From contig NZ_JAHKPO010000013.1 in NCBI RefSeq assembly GCF_018860365.1, positions 434,001 to 498,000 of the forward strand: a DNA stretch of 64,000 nt. Direction: 5' to 3'. The notes under the pieces were generated by a model. It worked only from the letters and a program-made list of their open reading frames with translations, made no database searches and was not told the DNA's origin. This stretch comes from Arenibacter algicola (GTDB taxonomy: Bacteria > Bacteroidota > Bacteroidia > Flavobacteriales > Flavobacteriaceae). The position numbers and the translations under genes were made by a program. Below, piece after piece: positions 37,405 to 46,611 of the stretch (the stretch's first letter is position 1; each line of letters starts with the position of its first letter).

Positions 37405-37761
37405 ATAGAATAAGTTGAAATACTTACTTCACTTTTTGAAACTCGCCCTTGCACATTTTGGTTCATTACTGGGGGTACATATATTTATGATCTTGCAATT
37501 CTATATTTACTTGCGCCCAATTATGTAAATTCCTTAAAATACGACCTATTTATTTCGGAAAAGTTCACGATATTGAAGCCTGCAAATAAGGATTGAGTGA
37601 AATACTCACAATAAAAATGATGATTTATAGAAATGAATTCCACCCAAATATCATTAGGGAGGAACCAAAGTTTATAGATTCTTTAGAAAACCAAAAAATG
37701 GGTTAAGTGCTGTGGCTGTGGCTAACAGCTCAGACCCATTTAAGCATGAATACAATAAGCG
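37405..37761. other. Intergenic region with decayed sequence
   Basis: I see no intact gene here. Two short frames, one from the ATG at 37620 (28 codons) and one ending at the TGA near 37764, are out of frame with each other and not recognised. They may be remains of genes that once preceded the dehydratase fragment. Confidence 0.4.
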
Positions 37762-37884
37762 ATGAAAAACGATGACAAGAAAAAGCTGTGTAGCAGCAAT
37801 TGGTTCGGTCGCACAGGTAAGGACGGTTTTATTTATAGGGCCTGGATGAAGAACCAAGGAATTTCCAATAATATTATTGATTGA
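37762..37884 (+). pseudogene. N-terminal remnant of an IlvD/Edd-family dehydratase
   Basis: The 40-codon frame reads MKNDDKKKLCSSNWFGRTGK and then DGFIYRAWMKNQGISNNIID. This matches the conserved N-terminus of IlvD/Edd-type sugar-acid dehydratases (RSRNWFGR-GKDGFIYRSWMKNQG), which run to about 570-600 residues. The expected next segment (FDGRPVIGICNTWSE) is missing: a TGA ends the frame and the SDR gene begins 2 bp later. A deletion has therefore removed more than 90 percent of the gene. The remnant might still act as a coupled leader for the SDR. Confidence 0.8.
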
Positions 37885-37886
37885 TC

Positions 37887-38651
37887 ATGGATTTTAAGGG
37901 TAAAGTAGCCATTGTTACAGGAGCGGGACAGGGAATAGGCTTGGAGATTTGCAAGCAATTGGTGGCCAATGGGGCCAATGTTCTTCTGAACGATTTGGAT
38001 GCCACTTTAACGAAGGAAGCAGTGGCGGAAGTGGATGGTAATAAAGGAAATTGTATTGGTCTTGCTGGAGATTCCAGTGATATGCAGGTAATACAACAAA
38101 TGGTAGAAACTTCAGTTACGGAATTCGGGAAACTGGATGTGGTGGTCGCCAATGCCGGGATTACCCTTTTTGGGGAATTCCTTACCTATACTCCAGAATC
38201 TTTCTTTGAGGTTATGAAAGTAAATTTGGGCGGTAGTTTTTTTCTGGCCCAAGCCGCAGCCAATCTAATGAAAAAGCAAGGTTCCGGGGGGTCTATTCTT
38301 TTTATGTCTTCGGTAACAGGGCATCAGGCACATGAAAATTTAGCGGCCTATGGTATGAGTAAGGCCGCATTGGAAATGTTGGCCAAGAACTTGGTCATAG
38401 AGCTATCACCCTATAAAATAAACGTCAATACCGTGGCACCAGGTGCCACTTTGACCGAGAGGACCTTGAAGGATAAAGACTATTTTGGGACTTGGGAGAA
38501 CATTACGCCCCTGGGCAGACCTGCATCTGTCAATGATATAGCCCAAGCTGTTTTGTTTTTGGTCTCGGATAATGCCAAACATATCACGGGACAAAGTTTG
38601 GTAATCGATGGTGGTTGGACATCGGTGAGTCCGTCTCCTTATAAAAATTAA
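37887..38651 (+). CDS. Short-chain dehydrogenase, probable sugar or sugar-acid dehydrogenase
   Basis: I take ATG 37887. The 254-residue classical SDR has the NAD-binding TGAGQGIGLE, NAG in VVANAGIT, catalytic Ser in MSSVTG and the YxxxK in YGMSKAALE, and the C-terminal ITGQSLVIDGGW. This is the glucose-1-dehydrogenase/L-fucose-dehydrogenase-like group. With the lactonase and symporter that follow and the dehydratase remnant before it, it probably oxidises an imported aldose at C1 to the lactone, or a later keto intermediate. The exact sugar is unknown. Confidence 0.88.
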   Translation: MDFKGKVAIVTGAGQGIGLEICKQLVANGANVLLNDLDATLTKEAVAEVDGNKGNCIGLAGDSSDMQVIQQMVETSVTEFGKLDVVVANAGITLFGEFLTYTPESFFEVMKVNLGGSFFLAQAAANLMKKQGSGGSILFMSSVTGHQAHENLAAYGMSKAALEMLAKNLVIELSPYKINVNTVAPGATLTERTLKDKDYFGTWENITPLGRPASVNDIAQAVLFLVSDNAKHITGQSLVIDGGWTSVSPSPYKN

Positions 38652-38712
38652 TAGGCGCCTTGAATATTCTAATGCTTATAATTATTAATAAATAAATAGA
38701 TTCTAAAAAAAT

Positions 38713-39594
38713 ATGGGTCCAGAAGTAGTTAGTGGAATTATATGCGAATTGGGGGAAGGTCCGCTCTGGGATGACTCCAAAAAACAGATATGTTGGGTAG
38801 ATATTTTAAATGGAAATATCCATGGATGGTCTCCAAAATCCAATGCTTCGAACACCATTTCGGTAGGCCAAATGATCGGCGCTATGGCTATTTCTGACAA
38901 TGGGAATTACATTGCTGCCTTAAAGGACGGATTTGGGTTCGTAAACCGCAAAAATGGGAAAGTCGATATGATAACGAATCCAGAGAAAGATTTGCCGGAA
39001 AACAGGTTTAATGATGGGAAATGTGATCCAGTAGGTCGGTTTTGGGCAGGGACCATGCCCATTGCAGAAGATAAATCCTCTGGCAGCCTTTATGTGCTTG
39101 ATGCTTCATTAAATGTTAGGAAAAAGGAATCCAATATTAGTGTTTCAAATGGCCTGGCCTGGAGTCCGGATCACAAAACAATGTACTTCATAGATTCTCC
39201 GACCCGCAAAGTAGTGGGCTACGATTACGATAAGGAAAGTGGCGAATTGGCCAACAAAAGAACGGTCATTAACATTGCCGAAGAAGATGGCTTTCCAGAT
39301 GGCATGACCATAGACCATGAGGGGATGTTATGGGTAGCGCATTGGGGAGGGTGGCAGGTAACACGCTACGACCCTGGAACGGGAAAAAAATTATTGTCCA
39401 TTACTATGCCGGTTTCCCAAGTTACCTCCTGTGCCTTTGGGGGTGAAACCATGGAGGATTTATATATAACTTCAGCTAGGAAGGGGCTTAGTGAAGTGGA
39501 ACTGGAGAAACAACCCTTGGCAGGGTCGCTATTTGTAGTTAGGAATTGTGGTCATAAGGGATTCCCGGCCTATGAGTTTAAGAGTATAGCCTAG
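38713..39594 (+). CDS. SMP-30/gluconolactonase-family lactonase
   Basis: The 293-residue protein is a six-bladed beta-propeller of the SMP-30/regucalcin type: Glu 14 in LGEGPLWDD is a metal ligand, with ENRFNDGKCDPVGRFWAGTM, SNGLAWSPDHKTMYFIDS and FPDGMTIDHEGMLWVAHWGG giving the Asn and Asp ligands. It opens sugar lactones to sugar acids using a divalent metal in the cytoplasm. It follows the SDR by about 60 bp and is followed by the symporter, matching an oxidative, non-phosphorylating sugar pathway. Confidence 0.92.
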   Translation: MGPEVVSGIICELGEGPLWDDSKKQICWVDILNGNIHGWSPKSNASNTISVGQMIGAMAISDNGNYIAALKDGFGFVNRKNGKVDMITNPEKDLPENRFNDGKCDPVGRFWAGTMPIAEDKSSGSLYVLDASLNVRKKESNISVSNGLAWSPDHKTMYFIDSPTRKVVGYDYDKESGELANKRTVINIAEEDGFPDGMTIDHEGMLWVAHWGGWQVTRYDPGTGKKLLSITMPVSQVTSCAFGGETMEDLYITSARKGLSEVELEKQPLAGSLFVVRNCGHKGFPAYEFKSIA

Positions 39595-39665
39595 AATAAG
39601 TTCCAGCCATTTCTATCTAAAAAAATTGCCAATAATATAAACCAACGAAACCAAATTAAATTAGA

Positions 39666-41291
39666 ATGAAAGGATTGGACACACTGGATTGGGTGGTGAT
39701 CAGCGCCTATTTTGTGATATTGCTTGGGGTTGCCTGGTGGGTAATAAAACAAAAGCAAAAGAATACAGAGGATTATTTTTTGGCCGGACGAAACATTGGG
39801 TGGTTTATGGTTGGGGCTTCCATTTTTGCCTCAAACATTGGGTCCGAGCATGTAGTTGGATTGGCCGGCAACGGGGCAGGCGATAAGATGCCATTATTGA
39901 TTTATGAGCTCCACGCCTGGATTGTTTTAATGTTGGGTTGGGTGTTTTTACCTTTTTATGCCAGAAGCGGGGTATTTACAATGCCCGAATTTTTGGAAAA
40001 GCGTTTCGATGCCCGCTCCAGATGGGTACTTTCCATAGTGTCTTTAATAGCCTATATACTTACCAAAGTTTCCGTAACCATTTATGCAGGTGGAGTAGTG
40101 GTCTCTGCCTTGTTGGGAATACCCTTTTGGATCGGTGCGGTGGCAACCGTGGCACTTACGGGTCTGTATACCATTTTGGGTGGAATGCGTGCTGTAGTCT
40201 ATACCGAGACCATACAGGCCATTGTGTTGGTGCTCGGGGCAGGAATCCTTAGTTTTATGGGACTTGAGGCTGTAGGGGGCTGGGGAGAGCTGAAGGAAAC
40301 CATAGGAGTGGATTATTTTAATATGTGGCGGCCCAATTCGGACCCGGATTATCCATGGCTTCCATTATTTCTTACCAGTACCATTGTGGGAATCTGGTAT
40401 TGGTGTACAGATCAGGTAATCGTGCAACGGGTGCTTACTGCCAAAAGTATTAAGGCAGGCAGGCGTGGAAGTATCTTTGGGGCACTTTTAAAGCTGATGC
40501 CGGTTTTTCTTTTTCTTATACCTGGGGTGGTAGCCTTGGGGCTTAAAATGCAAGGGAAATTGGACTGGAACAGTCCGGATGAGGCCTTTCCGGTATTAAT
40601 GAGCAATCTTCTGCCTTCCGGCCTCCGTGGTTTGGTAGCTGCGGGATTGTTGGCTGCCCTGATGAGTTCCTTGGCTTCCGTATTTAATTCCTGCTCCACC
40701 TTGTTTACCTTGGATATCTATAAAAAGCTGAAACCCAATAAACCTGAAGAGGAATTGGTAAAAACCGGTAGGACGGCAACCTTTTTCGTAGTTGGGCTGG
40801 GACTGTTGTGGATACCTGTAATTACAAGGCTCTCGGACGGCTTATACGAATACCTGCAGAATGTACAGGCCTATATTTCCCCACCGATTACGGCGGTGTT
40901 TCTTTTGGGGATTTTTTATAAGCGCATTAATGCCAATGGAGCAATCGCTACTTTGGTAGGCGGATTGATCATAGGATTTTCCAAACTGACCTTGGAAATC
41001 ATGAAATCCAGTTTTTCCGAGGGAAGTTTTCTTTTTAACCTCGCTGATGTGAACTGGTTGGTATTTGCTGCCTATTTCTTTGCCCTCTGTGTGGCCATTG
41101 CTGTTATAGTGAGTATGTTTTATCCGGCCCCTTCCGCAGCGCAATTGTCCGGCCTAACCTTTGGAACGGTTACGGCAAAACAAAAAGCGGACAACAAGTC
41201 GAGCTATACTATTTGGGATATAGTGGCTTCGGTGTTGGTGGTGCTCATTGTGCTGTATATTATGATATCGTTTAGTACGCTATCATTGTAG
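39666..41291 (+). CDS. Sodium/solute symporter (SSS family, sugar type)
   Basis: The 541-residue protein has about 13-14 membrane helices and the SSS features: TEDYFLAGRNIGWFMVGAS near the start, ASNIGSEHVVGLAGNGAG, ILGGMRAVVYTETIQ, GLRGLVAAGLLAALMSSLASVFNSCSTLF, and a helical end. It resembles SglT-type Na+/sugar cotransporters and imports the substrate for the lactonase and SDR. The inner-membrane location is certain; the particular sugar is not. Confidence 0.92.
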   Translation: MKGLDTLDWVVISAYFVILLGVAWWVIKQKQKNTEDYFLAGRNIGWFMVGASIFASNIGSEHVVGLAGNGAGDKMPLLIYELHAWIVLMLGWVFLPFYARSGVFTMPEFLEKRFDARSRWVLSIVSLIAYILTKVSVTIYAGGVVVSALLGIPFWIGAVATVALTGLYTILGGMRAVVYTETIQAIVLVLGAGILSFMGLEAVGGWGELKETIGVDYFNMWRPNSDPDYPWLPLFLTSTIVGIWYWCTDQVIVQRVLTAKSIKAGRRGSIFGALLKLMPVFLFLIPGVVALGLKMQGKLDWNSPDEAFPVLMSNLLPSGLRGLVAAGLLAALMSSLASVFNSCSTLFTLDIYKKLKPNKPEEELVKTGRTATFFVVGLGLLWIPVITRLSDGLYEYLQNVQAYISPPITAVFLLGIFYKRINANGAIATLVGGLIIGFSKLTLEIMKSSFSEGSFLFNLADVNWLVFAAYFFALCVAIAVIVSMFYPAPSAAQLSGLTFGTVTAKQKADNKSSYTIWDIVASVLVVLIVLYIMISFSTLSL

Positions 41292-41324
41292 TGATCGCCT
41301 AAACTCTTTTTTATGTCCCCGATC

Positions 41325-42209
41325 TTAAGCTAGTTTTTTCCTAAAAAAATCGATGGTGCGTTTCCAAGCCAATTCGGCAGCTTCACGATCATACCTGGGT
41401 GTGGTATCATTGTGAAAGCCGTGGTTTGCTTTAGGGTATATATAGGCCTTATATTCCTTGCCATGTTTCTTTAGAGCTTCTTCATAGGCCGGCCACCCTT
41501 CGTTAACGCGTGTATCCAATTCGCCAAAATGGAGCAATAATGGGGCATTTATTTTTTCAATATCTTCTGTTGGCTGTCCGCCGTAAAAAGGAACGGAAGC
41601 TCCTAAACCAGGAACCTTTACCGCCATCATATTGGAAATCCAACCTCCAAAACAAAATCCTACCACACCAACCTTGCCGGAGCATTCCGGGTGGGCTTTC
41701 AAATATTCAAAGGCAGCGATAAAATCCTCCAACATCTCATCTCGATTTCGCTTGCTTTGCAATTCGCGACCATCATCGTCATTGCCGGGATAACCGCCAA
41801 GAGGTGTCAAAGCATCTGGGGCCAAGGAGATAAACCCGGCAAGGCCGGCCCTTCGCCCAACGTCTTCTATGTGCGGATTCAATCCACGGTTTTCGTGGAC
41901 CACGATTATTCCTGGAAGTTTTACCTTGGTATCGGCCGGTCTAGAAAGCAAACCCTTTATGGAACCTCCTCCTTTTGGGGAATCGTAATAGATATATTCC
42001 GATTTTAATTTAGGATCATTAGGTTTTATCTGGATTTTTTTCACATAATCAGGGGAAATAAAGCTAAGTAAGGAAGCTACCGTTAGCCCACCAACCGCAT
42101 AGGTGGATAATTTATCCATAAACAGCCTTCTACTTACCCTGTTATGGGCATAGTCATCATAAAGGTCAAAAACCTCTTGTTTAATATCCTCTTTTTTCAA
42201 TGGTTTCAT
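41325..42209 (-). CDS. Dienelactone hydrolase family protein, probably exported
   Basis: I chose ATG 42209; the longer 314-residue reading adds 20 poorly fitting residues. The 294-residue protein has RRLFMDKLSTYAVGGLT, a Tat-like or membrane-anchor segment (residues about 26-50), then an alpha/beta-hydrolase with the dienelactone hydrolase triad: Cys in GFCFGG, Asp in FGELDTRV, His in KANHGFH. It is convergent with the symporter. It could hydrolyse a lactone or ester in the envelope, possibly related to the sugar cluster. Confidence 0.86.
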   Translation of the reverse strand: MKPLKKEDIKQEVFDLYDDYAHNRVSRRLFMDKLSTYAVGGLTVASLLSFISPDYVKKIQIKPNDPKLKSEYIYYDSPKGGGSIKGLLSRPADTKVKLPGIIVVHENRGLNPHIEDVGRRAGLAGFISLAPDALTPLGGYPGNDDDGRELQSKRNRDEMLEDFIAAFEYLKAHPECSGKVGVVGFCFGGWISNMMAVKVPGLGASVPFYGGQPTEDIEKINAPLLLHFGELDTRVNEGWPAYEEALKKHGKEYKAYIYPKANHGFHNDTTPRYDREAAELAWKRTIDFFRKKLA

Positions 42210-42746
42210 GGGCGTTAATTTATCGTTGAATGTACTTTCTAGTCTTTGGGTTCCATCAGATCCGATCAAAAATATTCCCTTGTGGCATACTTTACGGAGG
42301 AATGCGGAAGGGACGCTTTTTAAAGGATTTTTCTGATTTTCATTGCTTTATTTAATGTATTTATAGCAAAACAAAGCCTTGAAATAAACAGTACTTACTA
42401 AAAGTATGAAATTAGTTTTAACTTTTAAAGATAATTATGAAGTCAGGCTAATTGTCGTATTTCCATAATGCAAAAATTATTGGACTTTGGATATCTATGA
42501 GTCAATATTGCATTACTAGTTTTAGTATATAACGAATTTTGGTATATTAATTATAATTATGGTTTAGACGGCGAATTCTTAAAATGATTTAAAATTAAAA
42601 ATGACTTTTGAGGTTTATTTTTACTTATATTTGATTTCTAGTTTAATGGCAATTTTGGCCATTAAGACTTTCCCCCAAATAAGTTTATTGTTCATTGGCC
42701 AGTGTTGGGATTCCAACACCAGGTTTAACCATTAATAGCTTATAAT
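42210..42746. other. AT-rich divergent intergenic region
   Basis: These 537 bp separate the dienelactone hydrolase and the histidine kinase. TATATTTG at 42626-42633 is an exact -7 element for the kinase, with TTG at 42608-42610 at a short 15-bp spacing; the 5' leader would be over 100 nt. A TTGG-GATTCC-like short palindrome (TGGGATTCCAACACC) lies near 42706. No ORF is convincing. Confidence 0.45.
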
Positions 42747-44555
42747 TTGCTTAAACGATTACTATTAAAATTTGTCAAGTACTACCTCCCAATTCTAATA
42801 TTAAGTGTTTTGGCGATTTTGTGGCTATATAAAATGGAGCACGAAAAGCTGATTTCCTTACAGCAAGATGAACTTTCCAATAAAAAACAACTGATCGTTG
42901 AACTTCTAAAACCCATGATAGCCAATCTCTATTATTGGAAGCAATACAATTTTAGCGAGAGCGATTTTGATCCAGAGCAGAATGCCCATTTAGAAAAGAA
43001 AATTGGTGATTTTATTATTGGTATGGACAGTTATAATCAATTTAGGCTAATTGATTTGTCAGGAAAGGAGGTATATAGGCTTAATAGACAGGATAATGGT
43101 AAAATAGTAAAGAGTTTGGCCCTACAGGACAAGGCCAATAGGGATTATTATCAGGCGACCACGGAACTTGAAAAAGATCAAATTTATTTGTCCCCATTAA
43201 ATCTGAATCAGGAAAACGGCGTATTGGACTTGCCATATAAGCCAATGATTCGAGGAGTAGCGCCTATATTCGATGCTCAAGGCACCAAATTGGGCATTGT
43301 GGTTATTAATTTTAGTGCCGAAAGGTTTTTGGACCTGCTCAAAAAGGACAATCCTTATTCCTTTATGTTGTTGGATCGTTTTGGCAATTACCTGATATGT
43401 AAGGATAGTAAAAAAGAGTTTGCCCATTTAATTCCCAATAGCCAAAATATTACCTTTTATGAGGAACACCCCGAGTTAGCGGATTCACTGCGTATGAAAG
43501 AATCTACATCTTTGTTCCGGAACGGGGATCTGTGGATAAAGACCGAATTGGATTTTAAAAAGGAACTTGGCCAAACTCCTTTATTTCAGCATAAATTTGC
43601 GGACATCAAAACCAATAATAAATGGCTGCTTTTAAAACATTTGGATTCAGAGATTTTAAATGCTAGGCTGAAAAGTGAGATCTTTTCAATATTCCTTATC
43701 AATTTATTGGCAATTGCTGTTATTTTTTGCCTATCATTTCTTGAAGCAAAAAGTGATACTTCCAAAAGGAAGTATATGCAGGCCCTTGAATTAATTAACA
43801 AGGAGCTGGAAAGCAAAAGTACCGAGTTGGAAAGTAAAAACAACTCCTTGGCGGCCATGCAGAGCAAACTTGAGCTGCGGAATGCACAACTTCTGGAGTA
43901 TAACAATATTGTTGCCCATAACCTAAGGGCTCCTACTACAAGCGTTTCTGCTTTGGTGTCCATGTTAAAGGAATCCAAGGATTATGAAGAGGCCAAGAGT
44001 TATTTTCCCAAATTGCAAAAAGTAACCCATGCTATTAACACCCTAGTGGATGATCTTCTAATTTACGTTAGGATTCTGAACGATGACCACCAGGTAAATA
44101 TGGAAAATATAGCGTTGGAACCTTTGATAGAGACAACCTTGGATTTGTATGTTGAAACTTTGGACTTGGAAACCATAGAAGTGAAGACAGATTTTACTGC
44201 ATGGAAAGAAGTGAAGTTTTCAAAAATTTATTTACAGAGTGTAATTCAGAATCTAATATCCAATGCCATAAAATATAGGGATCCCAGTAGAAAGTCCGTC
44301 ATATTTATCCGTACCTTATGGGAGAACGACAAGAAAGTTTTAGTAGTGGAGGACAATGGTGTAGGGGTGGATCTGAATCGTTATGGCAACGATATTTTTA
44401 AATTATATAAAAGATTTCATCGTGGACTATCCGGAAAAGGTATGGGTTTGTTTCTGGTGAAAACACAGTTGGAATCTTTGAATGCCAATATAGAAGTAAC
44501 CAGTAAATTGGGAGAGGGAACCATATTTAAAATAACATTTGACAGCTATGAATAA
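42747..44555 (+). CDS. Membrane histidine kinase with periplasmic Cache-like sensor
   Basis: The start must be TTG at 42747: a stop lies seven codons upstream and the first ATG (codon 30) would remove the first membrane helix. The 602-residue protein has TM1 (about 13-28), an extracytoplasmic region of about 280 residues resembling a dCache domain (FRLIDLSGKEVYRL, GVAPIFDAQGTKLGIVVIN), TM2 (311-332), a coiled coil (345-385), the phospho-His 391 in VAHNLRAP, and an ATPase domain with NLISNAIKY, DNGVGVDL and GKGMGLFLV. It probably senses a small molecule outside and phosphorylates the regulator coded immediately after it. Confidence 0.9.
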   Translation: MLKRLLLKFVKYYLPILILSVLAILWLYKMEHEKLISLQQDELSNKKQLIVELLKPMIANLYYWKQYNFSESDFDPEQNAHLEKKIGDFIIGMDSYNQFRLIDLSGKEVYRLNRQDNGKIVKSLALQDKANRDYYQATTELEKDQIYLSPLNLNQENGVLDLPYKPMIRGVAPIFDAQGTKLGIVVINFSAERFLDLLKKDNPYSFMLLDRFGNYLICKDSKKEFAHLIPNSQNITFYEEHPELADSLRMKESTSLFRNGDLWIKTELDFKKELGQTPLFQHKFADIKTNNKWLLLKHLDSEILNARLKSEIFSIFLINLLAIAVIFCLSFLEAKSDTSKRKYMQALELINKELESKSTELESKNNSLAAMQSKLELRNAQLLEYNNIVAHNLRAPTTSVSALVSMLKESKDYEEAKSYFPKLQKVTHAINTLVDDLLIYVRILNDDHQVNMENIALEPLIETTLDLYVETLDLETIEVKTDFTAWKEVKFSKIYLQSVIQNLISNAIKYRDPSRKSVIFIRTLWENDKKVLVVEDNGVGVDLNRYGNDIFKLYKRFHRGLSGKGMGLFLVKTQLESLNANIEVTSKLGEGTIFKITFDSYE

Positions 44556-44973
44556 CTTAAGTTTTTTTCTAATCGATGACGATGAGATTTTTCAGTTTAT
44601 AATGAAGAATACCATTGCCGAAATAAGTCCAGACATTAAGATTAAGTTTTTTTCCGATGGTGAAAAGGGTATCGATTTCCTAAAACAGAACCTGGGTGCT
44701 GCCACCAATCTTCCGGATATTATCCTTTTGGATGTAAACATGCCTTTTATGGATGGATGGGAGTTTCTCAATGAATATAAATCACTTCAAACCGAAATAA
44801 AAAAGGATATCAATATATATCTGCTTACATCGTCCAATAATCCTAACGATATAGCTATGGCCAAAGAGATTAGTGAACTTTCTGGTTATTTGGTAAAGCC
44901 AATATCGAAGGAGGGAATCAAAAACCTGATTAGTCATTTTCCAACAAACGAGTGGTATCATAATCAATTTTAG
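44548..44973 (+). CDS. Single-domain response regulator
   Basis: ATG 44548 overlaps the kinase stop by 8 bp. The 141-residue protein is only a receiver domain: acidic pocket D10-D12 in LIDDDE, phospho-acceptor Asp 62 in LLDVNMP, Thr 94 in LLTSS and Lys 117 in YLVKP. There is no output domain, so it must pass the signal by protein contact, as CheY or Rcp1-type regulators do. It is certainly the partner of the overlapping kinase. Confidence 0.92.
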   Translation: MNNLSFFLIDDDEIFQFIMKNTIAEISPDIKIKFFSDGEKGIDFLKQNLGAATNLPDIILLDVNMPFMDGWEFLNEYKSLQTEIKKDINIYLLTSSNNPNDIAMAKEISELSGYLVKPISKEGIKNLISHFPTNEWYHNQF

Positions 44974-45451
44974 ATGGTGATATATTTTAGCAGTCTGGTC
45001 TAAGGTTGGTTTATGGGCTGGTGAAATAAAGAAAGCTCCAAGATTTTTTTTTGGTTGGAAATCCTAATGTCCGTTTTTGAAACAGCTGTCAGCGCACCTG
45101 AGATTTAATTGTAGCTTCTATTTAACCGCTAATATAACTGCCTGGTAGTCCTACGGACCGTTTACAGGCAATAACTAATTGGAAAGGTCCTGGCAAATCC
45201 CTTTTTTTTCCTTCATCACTTCTGCAACAGGAGTGGAAATATTTGTAAGCCCTGATACAAACTGAAAATCGATAAAAAAATGTATATTCTGACTGCGGTT
45301 TGGAGCCAACTCCTGCCGCTAGATTGGTCTTTTGGGGCAAATTACTTATTAGGCGTTGCGAAAATTGGACAATACAGAAAACTCCTTATATGAATAATAG
45401 CATTGTGTAGCCTATATTTGCTCTATTCAAGTATTCCGATATATCTCCGTT
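44974..45451. other. Intergenic region before the metallo-beta-lactamase
   Basis: These 478 bp contain no convincing gene. A weak inverted repeat TGCCTG/CAGGCA spans 45139-45170. An exact -7 element TATATTTG at 45413-45420 lies 31 bp before the beta-lactamase ATG, without a clear TTG at the right distance. Confidence 0.45.
45413..45420 (+). promoter_or_regulatory. -7 element of the metallo-beta-lactamase promoter
   Basis: TATATTTG matches TAnnTTTG exactly and would start transcription about 25 nt before the ATG. No operator-like repeat or regulator gene lies directly next to it. Confidence 0.5.
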
Positions 45452-46255
45452 ATGGCTAAATACTTAATAGTCGTTTTTTCATTTGCAGGCCTATTGCTTG
45501 CTTCATGTAATGAAACCTCAAACAAACAAAATCGAACCGATCAGAAAATTGTTGCCCAAACCGCTCAAGCTTCTTTAGCGGACAGCTCGATAGTTTATAA
45601 AACGGATAATTTAATTGTTAATCGGCTATCGGACCATATTTACCAACATATTTCATTTTTAAATACAAACGATTTTGGCAGGGTGGCCTGTAATGGGATG
45701 TTGGTAGTATACGAAAATGAAGCGCTTGTTTTTGACACGCCAACGGATGATGAAAGTTCGCTGGAATTGATAAACTATGTGACCAAAAAACTTAATTGTG
45801 AAATAAAGGTAGTGGTGCCGACTCATTTTCACGGAGATTGCGTAGGAGGGTTGGAAGCCTTCTATAAATACAATATCCCAGCGTACGCATCCAATAGTAC
45901 TATAGAATTGTTGGGAGCCAAGGACAAAGTATTCTCCAGACCTATGAACGGTTTTGTCGATAGCCTTGCTTTAAATATTGGGGGCAAAAAGGTATATGTG
46001 GAATATTTTGGGGAGGGCCATACCAAGGATAATGTTATAGGTTATGTTCCATTGGATAATGCCATTTTCGGTGGATGCCTCATAAAGGAAGTAGGCGCCA
46101 CTAAAGGCAATTTGGAAGATGCCAATGTAAAGACGTGGTCCAATACTGTGAGAAAAATAAAGCAAAAATATCCGGCCGCAAAAATTATAATACCAGGACA
46201 CGGAATTGCTGGTGGAACAGAATTATTGGACTATACCATAAAATTGTTCCAATAA
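45452..46255 (+). CDS. bla: Subclass B1 metallo-beta-lactamase lipoprotein
   Basis: The 267-residue protein begins with a lipobox signal (FAGLLLASC, Cys 19) and carries the complete B1 zinc site: His 125, His 127 and Asp 129 in THFHGDC, His 190 in GEGHTKDN, Cys 209 in FGGCLIK (with the substrate-binding Lys 212), and His 250 in IPGHG. This is the pattern of active B1 enzymes that hydrolyse penicillins, cephalosporins and carbapenems. It would be membrane-anchored in the periplasm. It resembles chromosomal flavobacterial enzymes and has no mobile element directly beside it. Confidence 0.92.
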   Translation: MAKYLIVVFSFAGLLLASCNETSNKQNRTDQKIVAQTAQASLADSSIVYKTDNLIVNRLSDHIYQHISFLNTNDFGRVACNGMLVVYENEALVFDTPTDDESSLELINYVTKKLNCEIKVVVPTHFHGDCVGGLEAFYKYNIPAYASNSTIELLGAKDKVFSRPMNGFVDSLALNIGGKKVYVEYFGEGHTKDNVIGYVPLDNAIFGGCLIKEVGATKGNLEDANVKTWSNTVRKIKQKYPAAKIIIPGHGIAGGTELLDYTIKLFQ

Positions 46256-46262
46256 AAATGTC

Positions 46263-46572
46263 TTAGTCCTTAGAAAAGGAAGCTCCCCATTGATCCATAC
46301 TTCTTAAGATATTCTCCAGGGATTTCCCCTTATTGGTCAAGCTGTACTCCACCTTGGGGGGGGACAACGGGGAAAACTTTCCGGGCAATTAGTCCGTCCT
46401 GCTCCAATTCCCTCACGGTCTGGGTGAACATTTTATTGGATACTCCTGAAATTTTCTTCTGTAAAACTCCGGATCTTAAAGGGCCCTCCAATAAATGAAA
46501 TAGAATTAAAGGCTTCCACTTTGTGCCAATTAGGTTCAGGGTATAGTGCAGGGGACAATTATTTTTGATCAT
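46263..46572 (-). pseudogene. HxlR-family regulator interrupted at a C8 tract
   Basis: From ATG 46572 the frame reads a normal HxlR winged helix ([55 protein letters not shown]) and then stops early after 80 residues. A run of eight C on the coding strand (46363-46356) shifts the frame. With seven C the frame would continue as [20 protein letters not shown], then [14 protein letters not shown], the usual HxlR C-terminus, to the TAA at 46263-46265. It is therefore either phase-variable by slippage, a recent pseudogene or a sequencing error. It is divergent from the VOC gene it probably controls. Confidence 0.85.
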
Positions 46573-46611
46573 TAAGTTAATTTAAATAGTTGATAATATG
46601 CATTTTACTCG

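Noticed and set aside
45122-45340. 72-codon minus frame before the beta-lactamase
   Set aside because: There is no signal, family resemblance or sensible promoter, and it lies in an ordinary intergenic region.
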